From Azadirachta indica (lineage: Eukaryota > Streptophyta > Magnoliopsida > Sapindales > Meliaceae), in assembly GCA_022749755.1 (NCBI GenBank), contig CM040446.1, positions 14,594,367 through 14,658,366 of the forward strand: a stretch of DNA of 64,000 nucleotides, read 5' to 3'. The translations under genes were made by a program, and so were the position numbers. The notes beneath the pieces are model-generated. The model searched no databases, had not been told where the DNA came from, and saw nothing but the letters and a program-made list of their open reading frames with translations. Of this stretch, positions 1-13,780 are shown one piece after another; position 1 is the first letter of the stretch; each line of letters starts with the position of its first letter.

Positions 1-1701
1 TTTCTTGCCATAAATGCCAGTGCAGTTGCCGGTAATGATCTCTGTGGTGGCGACAGTTCGAGTAGCTTGCCACCATGCAAAGGGAATAAGAACCGGACGT
101 GGTGGTTTGTTGTAGTTTGTTTCCTGGCTGCCTTAATGATGCTCGGTCTTGCTGCTTATGTCATCGCTTTTATTCGAGGAAGGAAAATTTTGGAGATAAA
201 GAGAGTGGAAAATGAAGATGGAATCTGCGAAGTGCTGTTCTTCAACTCCAAGGCTGCAAAATCATTGACAATTGATGAGATTATGTCGTCCACCAAAGAA
301 GAAAATCTTATTTCAAGAGGAAAGAAAGGGATATCGTCATACAGACTGCATCCTTTGGCAACCGACATGCAGTTCGTTGTAAAGAAAATTATTGACGTCA
401 ACTCAGTTACATCAAGTTTTTGGTCCGATATCTCCGAATTCGGCAAGCTAAGGCATCCAAACATCATCAAGTTAAGCGGAGTATGTCGATCTGAAAAGGC
501 TTCATATTTGGTTTACGAGTACGTAGAAGGGAAAAACTTGAGTGAAGTTCTTCGAAATTTAAGTTGGGAGAGACGTCGAAAAATTGCCATTGGGATTGCA
601 AAAGCGCTACGGTTCTTGCACGGTCATTGTCCGTCTAGTATTATAGTTGGTGACATGTCGCCGGAGAAAGTGATCATCGACGGAAAAGATGAACCACGCC
701 TGAGTTTGAGTCTTCCAGAATGTACGGATTCCAAGAGCTTCATTTCTTCGGCCTACGTTGCCCCAGGTACACGACGGGTTCTTCCTCTTGTTAATTTATT
801 TTAATATCGCTTTCAATATTAATTGTTAACGTATCATAAAAATTATAATCCTACGTGACTATGATCTATTAGAAATTATGACTGCATGGTACGTAGGTCT
901 ACTGCGATAAAAATTTACAAAGTTTTAGAGAATATAATTATTATGTTTAAGTCAGTCAATAAACCGTGATTATGTGGCATTCAAAAAAGATTTTCCACGC
1001 AAAACGTTCATTATTAATTAGTCAACCTTAAATTATGATGTATTATTATGTCAGGCTCGCGTTCAGACGTTATTCAACCCACTTTAAACATTAATATTCT
1101 CTCTAATATATCCACTGTTTAATCAGACAACCAAAACTCTGTTCAAAGAATTTTTTATTTTTTATTGTTTCTAAATTTTAACAAATTCTTTCCTCTTTAA
1201 AATTATAGTTGGAATCTAATTAATCTTGGTGTCTGGGCTACATTGTCTTTCCTTTTAGCTGCAAATACTGAGAAACCCGAGTAATTAAATTAAAAACAGC
1301 AGTTCTAATTGCATACGTATTATTTGTGCATCGTAGAAACAAAAGAAACCAAAGACATAACTGAAAAAGGTGACATCTACGGGTTTGGTCTCATCCTTAT
1401 CGAACTGCTGACCGGCAAAAGTCCAGCCGACGCTGAGTTCGGCGTGCACCAGAGCATCGTGGAGTGGGCCCGGTATTGCTACTCGGACTGTCATCTAGAT
1501 ATGTGGATCGATCCGATCATCAGAGCACATGCGTCAATTAATCAGAATGAGATGGTTGAGGCCATGAACTTGGCTCTTCAATGCACTGCGGGTGATCCTA
1601 CGGCTCGACCATGTGCCAGTGACGTTAGCAAAACCCTAGAGTCTTATTTCAGGATAAGCCCTTGTGGTGTTTCAGGCTTAAAATTTTCCTCGCCTGTCTA
1701 G
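1..1701 (+). CDS. LRR receptor-like pseudokinase, SKM1-like (3' part)
   Basis: Exons 1-766 and 1337-1701, with the 5' end beyond the window. Frame 1 is open from base 1. The visible protein begins in the last LRR cap region (AINASAVAGNDLCGG, then paired cysteines), followed by a transmembrane helix (about WWFVVVCFLAALMMLGLAAY) and a kinase-like domain. The VAIK-type lysine remains (FVVKK), but HRD reads VGD, the expected DFG position reads LSL, and the glycine loop is degenerate, so catalysis is unlikely. Splicing at 766/1337 restores the APE motif (AYVAPETKE) and the GDIYGFGLILIELLTGKSP segment. The family member I recall is Arabidopsis At2g25790 (SKM1), which is annotated as probably inactive and binds CLE peptides in pollen-tube growth. 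The role here is inferred from that resemblance. The ligand-binding LRRs are not in view. Confidence 0.85.
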
Positions 1702-3477
1702 TTAGCTACTATGATGATTTTGTCCGCCACTTTTTTTCTCTTGCTCTTTTTTTTTTTTTTTTTTTAAAAAAATAATTTTAATTTTGGTTTTTAATATAAT
1801 TAAGGTGTTAATTAGTGAATGTTGCTCAAATGTTTTGTTTGATGGTATGTTTAGTACATACTACTACTGATGAGTGTAAAAATGTAGATACACCTAAATT
1901 AATGCCATAATATGAATTACAATTTTTATTTTTATTTCCTTAAATCTTTATTTTACCATTCACCTCGTAATAATTTTATGAGCCGTCCAAATATAAATTA
2001 GTTGAGCTATGAAACTAAAAGTAAACATTTATTAACACCACATCTTATTAGACATAAATTAATTACTACTACAATTGCATTACTAAGATTTTCACTAGCA
2101 TTAGAAGAGAACGTGTAGATATTGTTACGTTATCACACTTGACAAAAGATTAAGCTAATAAGTAAGATCTAATTAAGTAATATTATTAAACTCTAATAGA
2201 GTCCCTGCGCATGCAAAGACACTGATACCAAACACACTTGTCATGTGGACCAAATTACAAATCCAATTGAGATGGAAGGGAAAAAAAAAATACGTACATA
2301 CATATATCCTAAACATATGAGAGCATGTATTAACAATTGTTATCACTCCACTCAAAAACTTAAACTACTATATGAAGGTATAAATAATAATGCGAAACTT
2401 TAAACTTCATACAAAAATTATTAAGTTAGTAGATAAATATTAATATTAAAATTTTAATAAAGCTCCTTCACATACAAGATCGAAATTAAACCGGACTGAT
2501 CAAAGTCACAAACTAAATAAAAATAAATATAAATTACGTTAAAGAAATTAAACACAAATATTTTTAATCAATTTGACACTGATACCATATTAAGTTATCA
2601 CTTAATTTAAAAACTTAAACTAATAATAAAAAAGGGTCCAACATTTATACTTTTTTCTTTTTCTAATCATACTTAATAGATTTAGCATCAATAATATTTA
2701 TCTTGAGTTAATTTAAATTATGCACTCTCTCTAAATGAAAGATAAAACTAATTCTCTTAATTTCATAACCTATTTTTAATCCTCTCTTTAATAATAATTT
2801 AGATATTTAGATGTTGTTTCAAAAGCAATATATATATATATGTGTATATTTAATTTCCATCTCATATATGTATGCATGTACACATGACCAAAATCAGAAA
2901 ATGCATCGGTGGGGAATCTTAAACCAGGTGAGTGGATATCCCACTGTAATGTATATGCGCGCATATGTATATTATACCAACATTAAGCTCAATTAATTAG
3001 CTGTGGCCGGCAAAGTGGAAGTAGAAAAACGCTTACACAATTCCAATTATATGCATGCAATACTTGTTATTCATGATATTTTTAATTAATAAAGAAAAAG
3101 ATAAGCCTGCATAGAAAAAGGAGGAGTGCTAGTTAATTTACTTAAATGGAATTTTTATTTCATATATATTCCACAATATGGCCTACTTCCTCCACTTTAA
3201 TTTGTTCTTTATATTTGGCTATCTTTTTCTCCTATGTGCATATATACATGTCTCTCTTTTCATTATCTTCATGTTCCGTTAGGTTAGACTTGTGTATTTC
3301 TAACTTGCATTCTCATCCCTTGGTATTTCAGAGACTTAATAAAAAATATTTAAGATACACTTATATTTTAATTAACTGTACTTGTTTATATATAATTTTT
3401 TTTATCTGGATATATTTTGAATTGATAAAGACAAAACAAAAACGTCAAAAGAACAGTTTTAACTTAACCATGCTAGC

Positions 3478-3512
<35 letters not shown>

Positions 3513-6500
3513 TGGTACCACCTACATTACTTCTTAACATACATGCACAACACTGTTTGCAGTTTCCATGGCTGCTATGCAAATTAATTAAAAGAATAGC
3601 ACATGGTTAAGCTTCTTCTACTCCATTTCTTTTTCCCTAGGACACTACTCATATAAGAACAGACCATAGCAAGAGAATGGTCAAACAACTAGCAAGCAAA
3701 CAGGAACACTCATGCTTCAAGGGACCACTGTACTATTTTTTCCTGATGATTTTATGATTTTGTTTGTCCCGTTGTCGGTCAATCCTTTGAGTCGAAATAA
3801 AAGGCCAAAAACTACTATACAATCACAAAGCTGCATCTCAAAAAAAAAAAAAAATAAAAATAAAGGCATAGTTAGTCAGTAAAAGAAATTTGCCTTTGTC
3901 CTTTTTTAGCTCCACATTTCAAGAGCTTTCGGCCTTTTCTAACATATATATTTGTATATATTATTAACCATAGTCAAAGGAGTTTTGATTATTTCCATTT
4001 TCTGATTAATCAGGAGTTAATATATGCTCGTTGAACTGACTTAATAAAAATATACAACCAAAGCCGATCGAATAAAGCTTGGCATATTATAAAGAATGCA
4101 AAATACAAACATATATAGGTTATATATTGTCTATAAATTTAACGGCGCCGGATTCCCAATAATGTGATCACATTCTATGCTAGCTCTTTGAGAGCGTAAT
4201 TAAATTAATTAACATGCACATTATTCATTTGATAATAAGAAAAATAGATATTATATGGGAAAAGACCCGGTATTTTTAAAATTTAATGCAACAATTATTT
4301 TAGATTAAAACCACCCACTAAGGTCAAAAGATGAAGAAGAGTGTTCCAGCCAGGTTTTGGCCACAATACAAAAACCTTTCTTGTGACCCACTTTAGCTTC
4401 TACGATATAATGATGGTGCTAGTTTTTTTTTTTCCTTTTGATCTTTTTCTCCTTCTAATTTCTATTCTATGTATGCAATGATGGCTGTGACAAGAACTCT
4501 TTTTCCCTTTTGCTCAATCAGAACTCATGGGAGCTTTACATTGTTAGAAGATTCCATCACTACAGATCAGTCTAAACATAAAAATATAAACTAGCTGACA
4601 TTATAAGAAACAAAACAGCTAAGTTTTGCTGTCACTACAGATTTGATATATATTTTTCCAAGTGCTTTCATCTTAAAAGCCTCAAGGGGTATCAATTATA
4701 GTCCTTGGAGACCATGCAAAAGCCTCTTTGGCTTCTCTCTTTCTATTCAAATAAAGCTCCTTTTTTCTCCACATTTACATTTTGTTACAATTTCTCTTTG
4801 ATTCAAAGGAGTAAAAGTTGTCAAAATTTTTCTGCTTTTAAGTTCACTTTGTAGATCACATTACAAACATTTTTCTGGTCTGTTTCTATCATTTAAGACA
4901 CAGCTGGTCTTGTTTTTGAATTTTAATATGTATTAACAACAATAATTGGATACACGTGAGTGCCATTGGCTATTTCATCAACAACCCACTTACTAATTAA
5001 TTAATTAAATCTATGAAGTTTAATTTTGTCTGTGGAGAAAAAAGAGAAGGTAGAATTAGATTGTGCTGCTTGATGAGTTGACTAAGGTGCGTGTTGACTA
5101 ATTAACTCTTCAATATTATAATAAAACGATCTTAATATAAATTAGAGAAATATAAAGTAAACAGTTAGTGATCAACTTTCTTGTATATAAATCCAATTCA
5201 GGTGTCAAAATTATAGAAATTAACCGACCAAAACTATTTATCTTGAACCAATAATTGATTATCATTAATGTGAATGAAACTTTTAGATTTTAAATTACTA
5301 TAAGTTGATTGAATTCGCTTACCATTTTGACCGAATAAACGTTATGCCTGCATCAATATGATGCATATATTTTTTTAGTTCTTTACACTGGTTATTTGTC
5401 ATCATTTGAAATCTAGCTAGCTATATCATGACATCAAAAATTTTACTCTCATCAGAGAAATTGTCTTTGTCTGTGTCTTAAACTTTATCCCATATATATG
5501 TCTTTGTTTCCCATAGATTATGGTCCATAGTCAATGATCAAATCTGCATGCCCGTATCCTTTTGAATTTGAATTCACATGAATTTAAAATTAAAAAGAAT
5601 AATATTAAGAATTTAACGTATACAGGTGTTATTATTTATGAAATCAGAAGAATTTTAATAATAATGATAATTATTATTATTATTATCATCGGAGAGAGTC
5701 GTAAGTTTGATTCAGATTTGATGACACACGAGAATTGGAATGAGAATCGTACTAGTGACGTATATGATTTACCATCGCTAGAAAGGACATGAGATTCTGA
5801 TCGGTGCTATGATATGTTTTTTGATTGAATCAAAAAGATAGATATATAGACATTTTGATGGATGATTAGCTAGTTGAAATTGTCGTTTCATGATCATATA
5901 TATATATATATGTAGAGAGAGAGAGAGAGAGAGAGTGAGAGTGAGTTAGAATTACATAATAAAGAGCTGTTGAATGGAAGTTCTTAGAATGATTTAATGG
6001 GATATTGAAGTCTTGAGACAAAACCATTGGTAGAGAATTAAGATTGAGTGCTGCAACTGAAAACATCATTATCGTGAAAATGACTCGTGAATGTGCATTG
6101 AAAAACAATGCCTAAAGCAAGTGGGATAATTAATTAATTAGTGGGATAATTCCACACGGAAGGATCAGAAGACGAAGTACTACTGCATGATTGCACTACA
6201 CGTGGCATGCATAGAACTGGTCAAACATGGGAAGATCTTACTGATCAAATTATGTACTTGATCATCTGTATATGGAGAGAGTTATTGAAATCAAATATCA
6301 TGAGGACTGGAAGGTTATGGAACATATGAGATCATAATAAGATTTGGGCAAAGACATTTGATGTCTTCAACAACAAACCCACCAAAATTAAGATTCCATT
6401 CCTTGAAATATATATATATATATATATATATAACTTCAATGGGTCGTGGGTGGGAGGATGACCCTTGCTGTCCTCCATAGCTGTTACATGGCGCTTGTTC

Positions 6501-7376
6501 ATATTAGGAAAAAGGGAATAGGTCATTTTCTGAAATGAAGGAAGAATCAATGGAAGTTGGACACCGTTCAATGTGGTGGGGTGAAATTTGCTTATCAGCT
6601 TACGCTTTTCAAGAAGCTTTAGTTATCTGCTTTTGAAAATTTTAGTAGTGCACTTGCAGCAGGCCGTTTGAAATTAATATAATCTATCTGGTTCTTATTT
6701 GAAGCAATGGCTATCATTATCGCTCCCTTTCATTGAAAATTTTATAAATTATTAACCTGCACAATCTATTAATAATTTATTCACTGTCTTTATAGTTATT
6801 TCTCTATCGCGAGGGTTGATAAAGAGCTCAAGGCGGCCTGCTGAAGATAAGACATCACAAGTTTATTCAAGATTGTAGAATTGAGATTAAAATCGGCCAT
6901 CAACAATTGATACCGATGCCGCCCATTAAACAAGGGATAAGGAGAAAGATGGAAGGATATATATCAAGAATTGGTAGCCCCCCCCACCCCGCGATTGATC
7001 CAATCAGTATTACCTACAGGATAAAGGTCTCATTGTTTGCGGGAGCCAGAAATCGACATACCGGCATTGATTGACCTCTAAGATTAGAAAGTGAAAAGAG
7101 ACTGCTGTGATTGTAGTTTTCAAAATATTAAGAGAAAAACAGACAAGGAACAAAGCGAATAAAAGTAAAGGCAGAAGCATAGGGATTGATAATAAAGCAT
7201 AAAGCAAAATAAATAGAGTAGGGTAACCAAAAATTGGGTCACTGTTTGCCATTTTTCACGACAATACTAAAGCATTTAAAGTTTTTCCACACAAAAAGAC
7301 TTAAAAAATAAAAAAAAAGATTGTTCTAATCTATATCTTCATCTAGATCCTATGTTCTGTCCAAAGTTTCAGTCTT
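1702..7376. other. gene-free AT-rich spacer
   Basis: No coding exon could be supported. The stretch holds a TA/CA microsatellite near 3477-3511, a (TA)n(GA)n tract at 5896-5935, a TA tract near 6409-6432, and a short direct duplication of GTGGGATAATT around 6121-6150. The last few hundred bases before 7377 are probably the 3' UTR of the HD-ZIP gene. The short open frames here are low-complexity. Confidence 0.6.
5896..5935. repeat. compound (TA)n(GA)n microsatellite
   Basis: An alternating TA run passes directly into a GA run. The same compound pattern occurs at 18842-18887. Confidence 0.9.
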
Positions 7377-10300
7377 TCACACAAATGACCAGTTAATGAA
7401 CATGAAGCAAATGCAGTGAGCACTTTCTTCTTCGTTCAGCACCTTCCAAGCCACTGCTCTCTCGTACGAGATTGGCCTTCCCATACTTGACAAACAAATA
7501 CCACCTTGAAGGCACATAAAGCCCTGCCACAGCAAACAAAACAAAAAGCAGGAGTCAAAATAAAATAAATTGATTCACTAACAAGTTGTTTATCCCAATG
7601 AAGTATGCTTGCTGTTTCACCAGCTACTTCCTTGTTCAATTGCTCATGTAGCCACCCATTTGCAGATTTTCTCTCTCTAATTGCCATGTTTAGCCCAGGT
7701 TAACAAGTGTTTATCGTCACATTACGCCTAATTCTAATCTTGCAGTGATTAAAGCCCATGTTCCCCCAATTAACAGAACCTAATGCAATTCACCAGAAAC
7801 AGATCCACAATCTCTCATTTAAGCTGCCACCCAATTTTCTGTCTATCTGTCTTTATATCGTAGTTGCCCACTGTTAGATGAATTGCAAAGTAAACAGCAA
7901 TTAATTAATGGGTTCTTATGGTCTACACTTTTTTGTCATTGTTTTCATCCCTCTCGCAAATGCTAAGAGGAGAAATTCATATTCTTTTTGTTTATTTAAT
8001 CTATAATTTATATTGCTAAGGTCAATGTACCTGTTGCATTATTTGTGGGAACTCGGAGCATAAGGTCTTTCTTCCATTGTCATCAAAAATCTTTTCGAGG
8101 GTTATGTCTTGAAGTGCAACCAAGGTTGTCTCAAGCATGTCAAGTCCTGCCTGATTAGCGAAGGTGAAAACCGGCAGAGCCTGCATCAATTTTCAATTAG
8201 GTCAGGCATGTCTTATATCAAAATAAACCATCTCACATAAGCAAAGGGGCAATAAAACTTTCAACAACACACCGCAAATACCTTTAGAGAACAGCACAAA
8301 ACTGCATCAGAGTGATTCCAAAGTGTTTTGAGAATGGATTCACTTCCTTCAGTTTTAAATAGTTCCGCACCTAGATAGCACCTGTCAATCAAAAAACAAA
8401 AAAAAATAAATGAATGAATGATATACGTGTCTTTTCAAGTAAATTATTAAAAAAATTGAAGGAATGTAGAGAGCATTTCTATGCAACTTTCTTTGTATTA
8501 AGAAAGAATGTTTCTTTTAGAAGATCTAAATCTCATTTTGAATTGCAAAAAAGTTTTAAGCTTCTAAAGCAAGGGAAAACTCGCTATCCTATCAGATATC
8601 CATGATTTCATACGCATGTTTCTCTTCTTACAATTTTGAATTTCTTTAGATAAATCCAGAAAGCCCTAAGAAAATAATGATTAGTCTCAGTCCAGAACTC
8701 CATATAAGGAATTAAATGATATACCTATAGCTTTGACAGATCCAACGAGCAAGTGTATGTGCTTCAGGAGTGCCAGGAGGTGGTCGAAGTCCAGCTTGAG
8801 AACCAAATCGACAAGGGGAGAGTGCCAATGCCACCCTCTGGACAGAAGCTATAATACTACGGACATACTGCCTAGCCATCGATGCTACATTTTCTTGAAG
8901 GTGGATCTCAAATGCAAATTGAAATGCTATCGTAATCACTGATTTTGTGCTCCCACAATTAGATGGATAATCACCAGATGTTTTGTTTCCAGTAGGTCCA
9001 ACTTCAAGAGCAGAGGCAAGATCAAGTGTGCGGTTTGGACTTGACGCATCCTGCACCATATTTTTGAGCACAATTAAGACCACATCAAATAATTTTAAAA
9101 TAATTCAATCAAATATAATAAACATCTACCTTTCCGGAATCAAGAGGAATAATGCGGAATCCAGAAGGAATTATTGGTGCATCATCAGAAAATGAAGCAT
9201 CGATTGGAGCAAAGACCAGTTCAGCGCAGGTGCCAATAGCATTCTCATCCACTCCACTACAAAGCTGTAAAAAAAATCATTTTCAATTAAAAGATCAATA
9301 GCAGAACATAATTTTCATGCATACAATCTGGTCACTTAACTAGAGATAATGAATAATTTGAATAATACGGGATGAGGCCTAATTTGAATTACATGTCCTG
9401 GATTAATCCACCTGTTCTGGAATAATTGATTTCAATTCCTTCAGCAATTAAAGGCCAAAAGCTGCAATTTATTTTTACTTAAAACTCCTAATCAGGAAAG
9501 CTGAAACAGATCAAAAAACTTGGAGACATCTAATTCAAAAATCAGCATCAATCTTCTGATTGACAAGCTCTCAAGAACAGGCAAAGGGAGGGAATAATGA
9601 CAGGAACTTCTTTAAATGTATTCATTCACTTTAATTGATGATAAAATAAAATGAAAAACCAGTAAAGATACCATTTTTGGGCGCATTAATGGAACATAAA
9701 ATAATACTTACTTGCAAGAGGAAGATGTCACTTGGCACTATCATGTCCTCCCGATAGTGGGCCATATTTTCAAGCTTAATGACCTCTAGAAACTGTAATG
9801 AACAATTTGATTTTATCAGATATTGCCACAGCTCTTGATAACGGCACATTTCAGAAATATCTTCAACGAGACTGATGCCTATAAAAGCTTAATATTTGAA
9901 GCAATAATCATTCACTACAAATTACTTGCCTCTTCATTTTCAATGGTGTGAGCCAGTGGAAGAATAACCTGACCCCCAAAATTGCCAGCTCGAGGCACTG
10001 GTAAGCTACAGGGACCAGCTTTAACAGCAGCAGCTGAGTAAGCATCAATACTGCTGTCTGCCCACTCTGATCGGTGTTCTCGCAAGAATCTGAGAAGTAT
10101 TGCCGGCGGCACATCCTACAGAAATTGATAGATAACTAAGGTAAGAAAAGAGTAGATATTTCATAACAAAAAGAAGAAGGTTTTCTCTGTTAGAACTAAG
10201 TAAAAAAATACCAAAAAAAAAAAAAAAAGGACCTTGGCAAAGGAAGATAGATACAGAAAGAAGCAATAGTACAGCTAGCAGATGACAATTGTCAAGGTTT

Positions 10301-13300
10301 TAACATCTACATTTGTATTTTACTAATCAGCCACTTGAAAACCTATCAACCTCAATCAATTGACTCACAGAAAAGAATCAAACTTCAATGGTGGTTCCTC
10401 ACTATTAAATTCACTAGAACTTGTATGTACTTTTGGAACCTTTGTTACTTACATATAAACCTCATATTAGAAAGATAGCTTCTATGTATCAAACTTGATC
10501 CTTTAGCATTATACATATTAATAAAAAATGCTATATTTTAACATGTCTAGTTGAAAACTCAGGTACATGCTCAATATCTTGCTCTTTATTGTGTAATTAT
10601 GTAACACACTTATAAAAGCTTACTTGTAATAGCATGGATGCCTTGGCACAGAGCACAGCATTGCTCATTGATGGAAATCCATTTGCATAAGAAAGTTGTA
10701 AGCCCATCATCTTGTTAGGAGATGAGTTCACATGAACGGTAACGTCATCAATGCCATCACTTTCCAACATAGACCATCCATCATCACTGAACCCATTAAG
10801 AGCTTCATTAAAGCCCCTGCAAAATAGAATCTTTCAGCTGCTGAAATCAAGAATCTGCCCATCATTCCAAGGAACAATCTGCAGCATCAAAAGTGCATAC
10901 CTGCTCAATCTCTGACTAAGTGCACGTAGAGCTGCCGGCCTTCTTCCCCAACCGGTGACATTAGGCTGAGAAATTTCTTGAGAAATCTGCCTCAGATGGC
11001 GTAAAGCCTGCATTGAATGTCAATGTTAAGTTGGAGAGAGACACCGGGAGTGAAAATTTACCGTAATCCGTACAACCTTCTCTACAGTATAGACGGGAAC
11101 CAAAAAATGCAACCTCAATGAAAGAAATCATCCAGGTTATGAAATTACCCAGAAGTAAAATATTCTCTTAAGAAAAGTCTTACCGCCATTGTTGTCTTCT
11201 GAGCAAGCAATGTTGATGACTCGTAAAGTGGACGCAATACTTCAGGGACGCTCCAAGGCTGAATTTAAGATATTGCAAATTAAAAGTTGTTCATTGATCA
11301 ACAAAGGAAAAGCATATGTTTCACAATGCAAAACAAAGCTATTCACAAACCTCTAAATCCATATGATCAACTATGTGAATGATCGATCCACCCCCTTCAC
11401 AAGGTCTAATAAGATACCCGCTAGGCAGCATTTCTGCTCTCACAAAATGTGGCGCCTGTGGGATACTCGGACCATTTTGTGTGTTGTTAAGTGATCTTTC
11501 ACATATCTGACATTACAAAGTAAGAAAAAGGAAAAATTAGTAATGTAACTGTTGATGGCTTCATAGCGAGATAAATGGCAAAACATTTTCAGATTTACTA
11601 GTGCTTGCATAAGATGATTCAGGAGTCACATACCACAAGGCTACCATCCTCCAAAACAGATGTGTAGCGCAGTAACCAGAAGTCACGAGCTGGTGCCAAA
11701 GTTGTTGGCGCATACAGCTTTACAAGGCAAAAACATTTTTTTCTTAAATCATTAAACAACTCTTCATCAATAACTAAACTAGAAAAGCAACTGCGGAGCT
11801 AGTTACACCCACCTGCATGTACAGCAGCTCGACGGTTCCACTATTTCCAGTGGGCAGCACATTTACAACCTCCACAGATCGACAGTCACGATACCATGAT
11901 GGCCGATCTTTGAGGATTTCGGCGACCTGTGGGTAAAATTATCAATTAATTCATTCCCAGTGCTCAAACTATTAATTATTTCTTTCCTTAACCAAGAACT
12001 TAGCACTAAGCAGGGGACTTACTCTTGTAGGATCAAGACCTACAAGGCCACACGCACGTGCTGCCACACCAGGGCAACCATGAGAAATAGCAACGATTCC
12101 AATGGAATCCGGACCAGGCTGTACAGATAAAAGAGAGATTACATCAAATAATCTTGAATCCAGAACCACATGTACCACACCAGCAATAAAAGCTTGGATT
12201 AAGTGACACCTGAAGACCTTAGGAGATTAAATTGTATGATTAAGGAGTATATAGGGTGCCATGGAACAAGATCATGCTGTTTTGATTATGCATCGAAAGG
12301 AAGATATGTCTCTTTGGTTTGTTTCTTTTTATTCATTATTGAAACGTGAAAATTTTATGTTAATGAGGAATTATTTCGTTCATCCTAGTAGCAAACTGAT
12401 CTGAGGACTAACATTTTTCCATCAATTTGTTAATGGTGATAAAAGAAGAAATAAAGCATTCAACATTAACCAGGCTAAGACAGAAGGAAGAAGGGAACAT
12501 TGAAGGGACAGCAAGGGAAATATCACCAAGTAGCAATATTAAAAAACAGAAATAGTGAAGTATCCCAGTATTGATATGATGTGATTTGGATGTTGCTTAG
12601 AAGTTTAGCAACGTTTCTATGCCTTTTTTTTTAAAAGATGATGACAATTCATAATGGAGTGCAAGATTTAAACATTAAAAAATGATAGTTGAGACAGCAC
12701 TAACCTTCATCCCAGGCATTTGGACCCACTCCACAGCAGTTCCAGTGGCCTTTGAAAGAAACTCTGTTAAAGTCTCCTCCGCAATGGACAAAAGTCTAGA
12801 ATACATACAAGCACAAGCCCATAAGGCAAATTGCAACAAAACAATTGCAGAGAACGAGAACACAAAAGGACCCAACAACAACTTTCACTAACCCTGCAGG
12901 ACTGGCATCCCTTGGCGGATGCTGAGGAGTCAAATGGTGCTGACCACTCGTCACCACTGATTCACAACTTGTGTCTGTGGTGGCAAGCGTGCCTGCAAAA
13001 TCACGGAAATAAAGCTCAATAAAAACACAAAAGTATAGGAAATGAAAAGGAAAGCGAATCATTCTATCTTTAGAGCAAAGGAAACAAAAGATTCCACTGT
13101 AAATAGCCTGATAATATTGAGAACTTATATAGTTCATAATTCACAATAAACTAATATAAGACTTGAGATTTAATTTTTATTTTCTTGCACCAGATTTCAA
13201 AGGACATCTAATGGAGGGTAAACAAAAACACGATAGACCGCATGAAGGTTAAAGGTTTTACAGTCTGTGTCTGTTGGCGAAAATAAGTATTCTCGTAAAC

Positions 13301-13761
13301 CAGCTGCGACACTTGCTTCTGCAACCTATCATTCTCCTCCATTAACAGCTTATTCATAGCCGTCAACTTTCTATTCACAGCTTGAAGGCGAGACGCTTCT
13401 TTCCTTTGCTTTTCTCTACACCTGAACAAAGAAATAAGAAAACAAGAACACCCCCAGCTTCAGGAAGAGTAAGAAATCAAATAAAGAAACCAAAGAATAG
13501 ATTGATCATTTTATTTACTGACCTTCTATTCTGAAACCAAACTTTGATCTGCTTGGGTTCAATGTTAGAGAGAATCGGGCATTCTCTGATGAGCTGCTGA
13601 CGGCGCATAGAACTTGGTTTGGGACATTCATGATACAATCTTTCAAGTGCTTCCACCTGCTCGGGTGTGTATCGAACATACTTGCCGTTGTCCATTACCA
13701 TCTTGTTGCTGTCCTTGCAGCCCGAACTCACAGCCATCATCTCTGCAAGGGAGAAACTCAT
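7377..13761 (-). CDS. ATHB-8: class III HD-ZIP transcription factor, ATHB-8-like
   Basis: Eighteen coding exons: 13523-13761, 13262-13421, 12893-13014, 12705-12795, 12023-12118, 11813-11926, 11634-11717, 11351-11506, 11184-11258, 10901-11007, 10624-10816, 9930-10115, 9712-9792, 9130-9264, 8725-9050, 8282-8381, 8031-8180, 7377-7523; about 853 residues. Domains in order: homeodomain (YTPEQVEALERLY to IKVWFQNRRCREKQ), leucine zipper (KLTAMNKLLMEENDRLQKQV), START domain (AEETLTEFLSKATGTAVEWV onward), and a C-terminal MEKHLA domain (ALPVFTFANQAGLDMLETTL to CICFMFINWSFV). Details such as SSPNKMM and FDDNGRKTLCSEFPQIMQQGF match ATHB-8 better than PHB or REV. The family controls procambium and vascular differentiation in the nucleus, and miR165/166 limits its mRNA. 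An in-frame ATG at 13740 (MMAVSSGCKD) is an equally plausible start. Intron 12 is GC-AG, and the exon 2/3 junction is unusual. Confidence 0.92.
12109..12714 (-). promoter_or_regulatory. miR165/166 target site, split by intron 4
   Basis: The spliced mRNA reads TGGGATGAAG (12714 down to 12705) joined to CCTGGTCCGG (12118 down to 12109). This is the conserved miR165/166 complementary site of HD-ZIP III genes and encodes GMKPG in the START domain. The intron sits exactly between the halves, so only the spliced transcript carries a complete site. Confidence 0.93.
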
Positions 13762-13768
13762 TGTCGTA

Positions 13769-13780
13769 TCAGGAATTCAT
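13769..13780 (-). promoter_or_regulatory. three-codon upstream ORF in the HD-ZIP leader
   Basis: ATG AAT TCC TGA lies just before the predicted start, with its stop 7 bases upstream of the ATG at 13761. It would be translated only if the leader is unspliced here, which cannot be told from genomic sequence. It could lower initiation at 13761 or favour reinitiation at the in-frame ATG at 13740. Confidence 0.4.
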
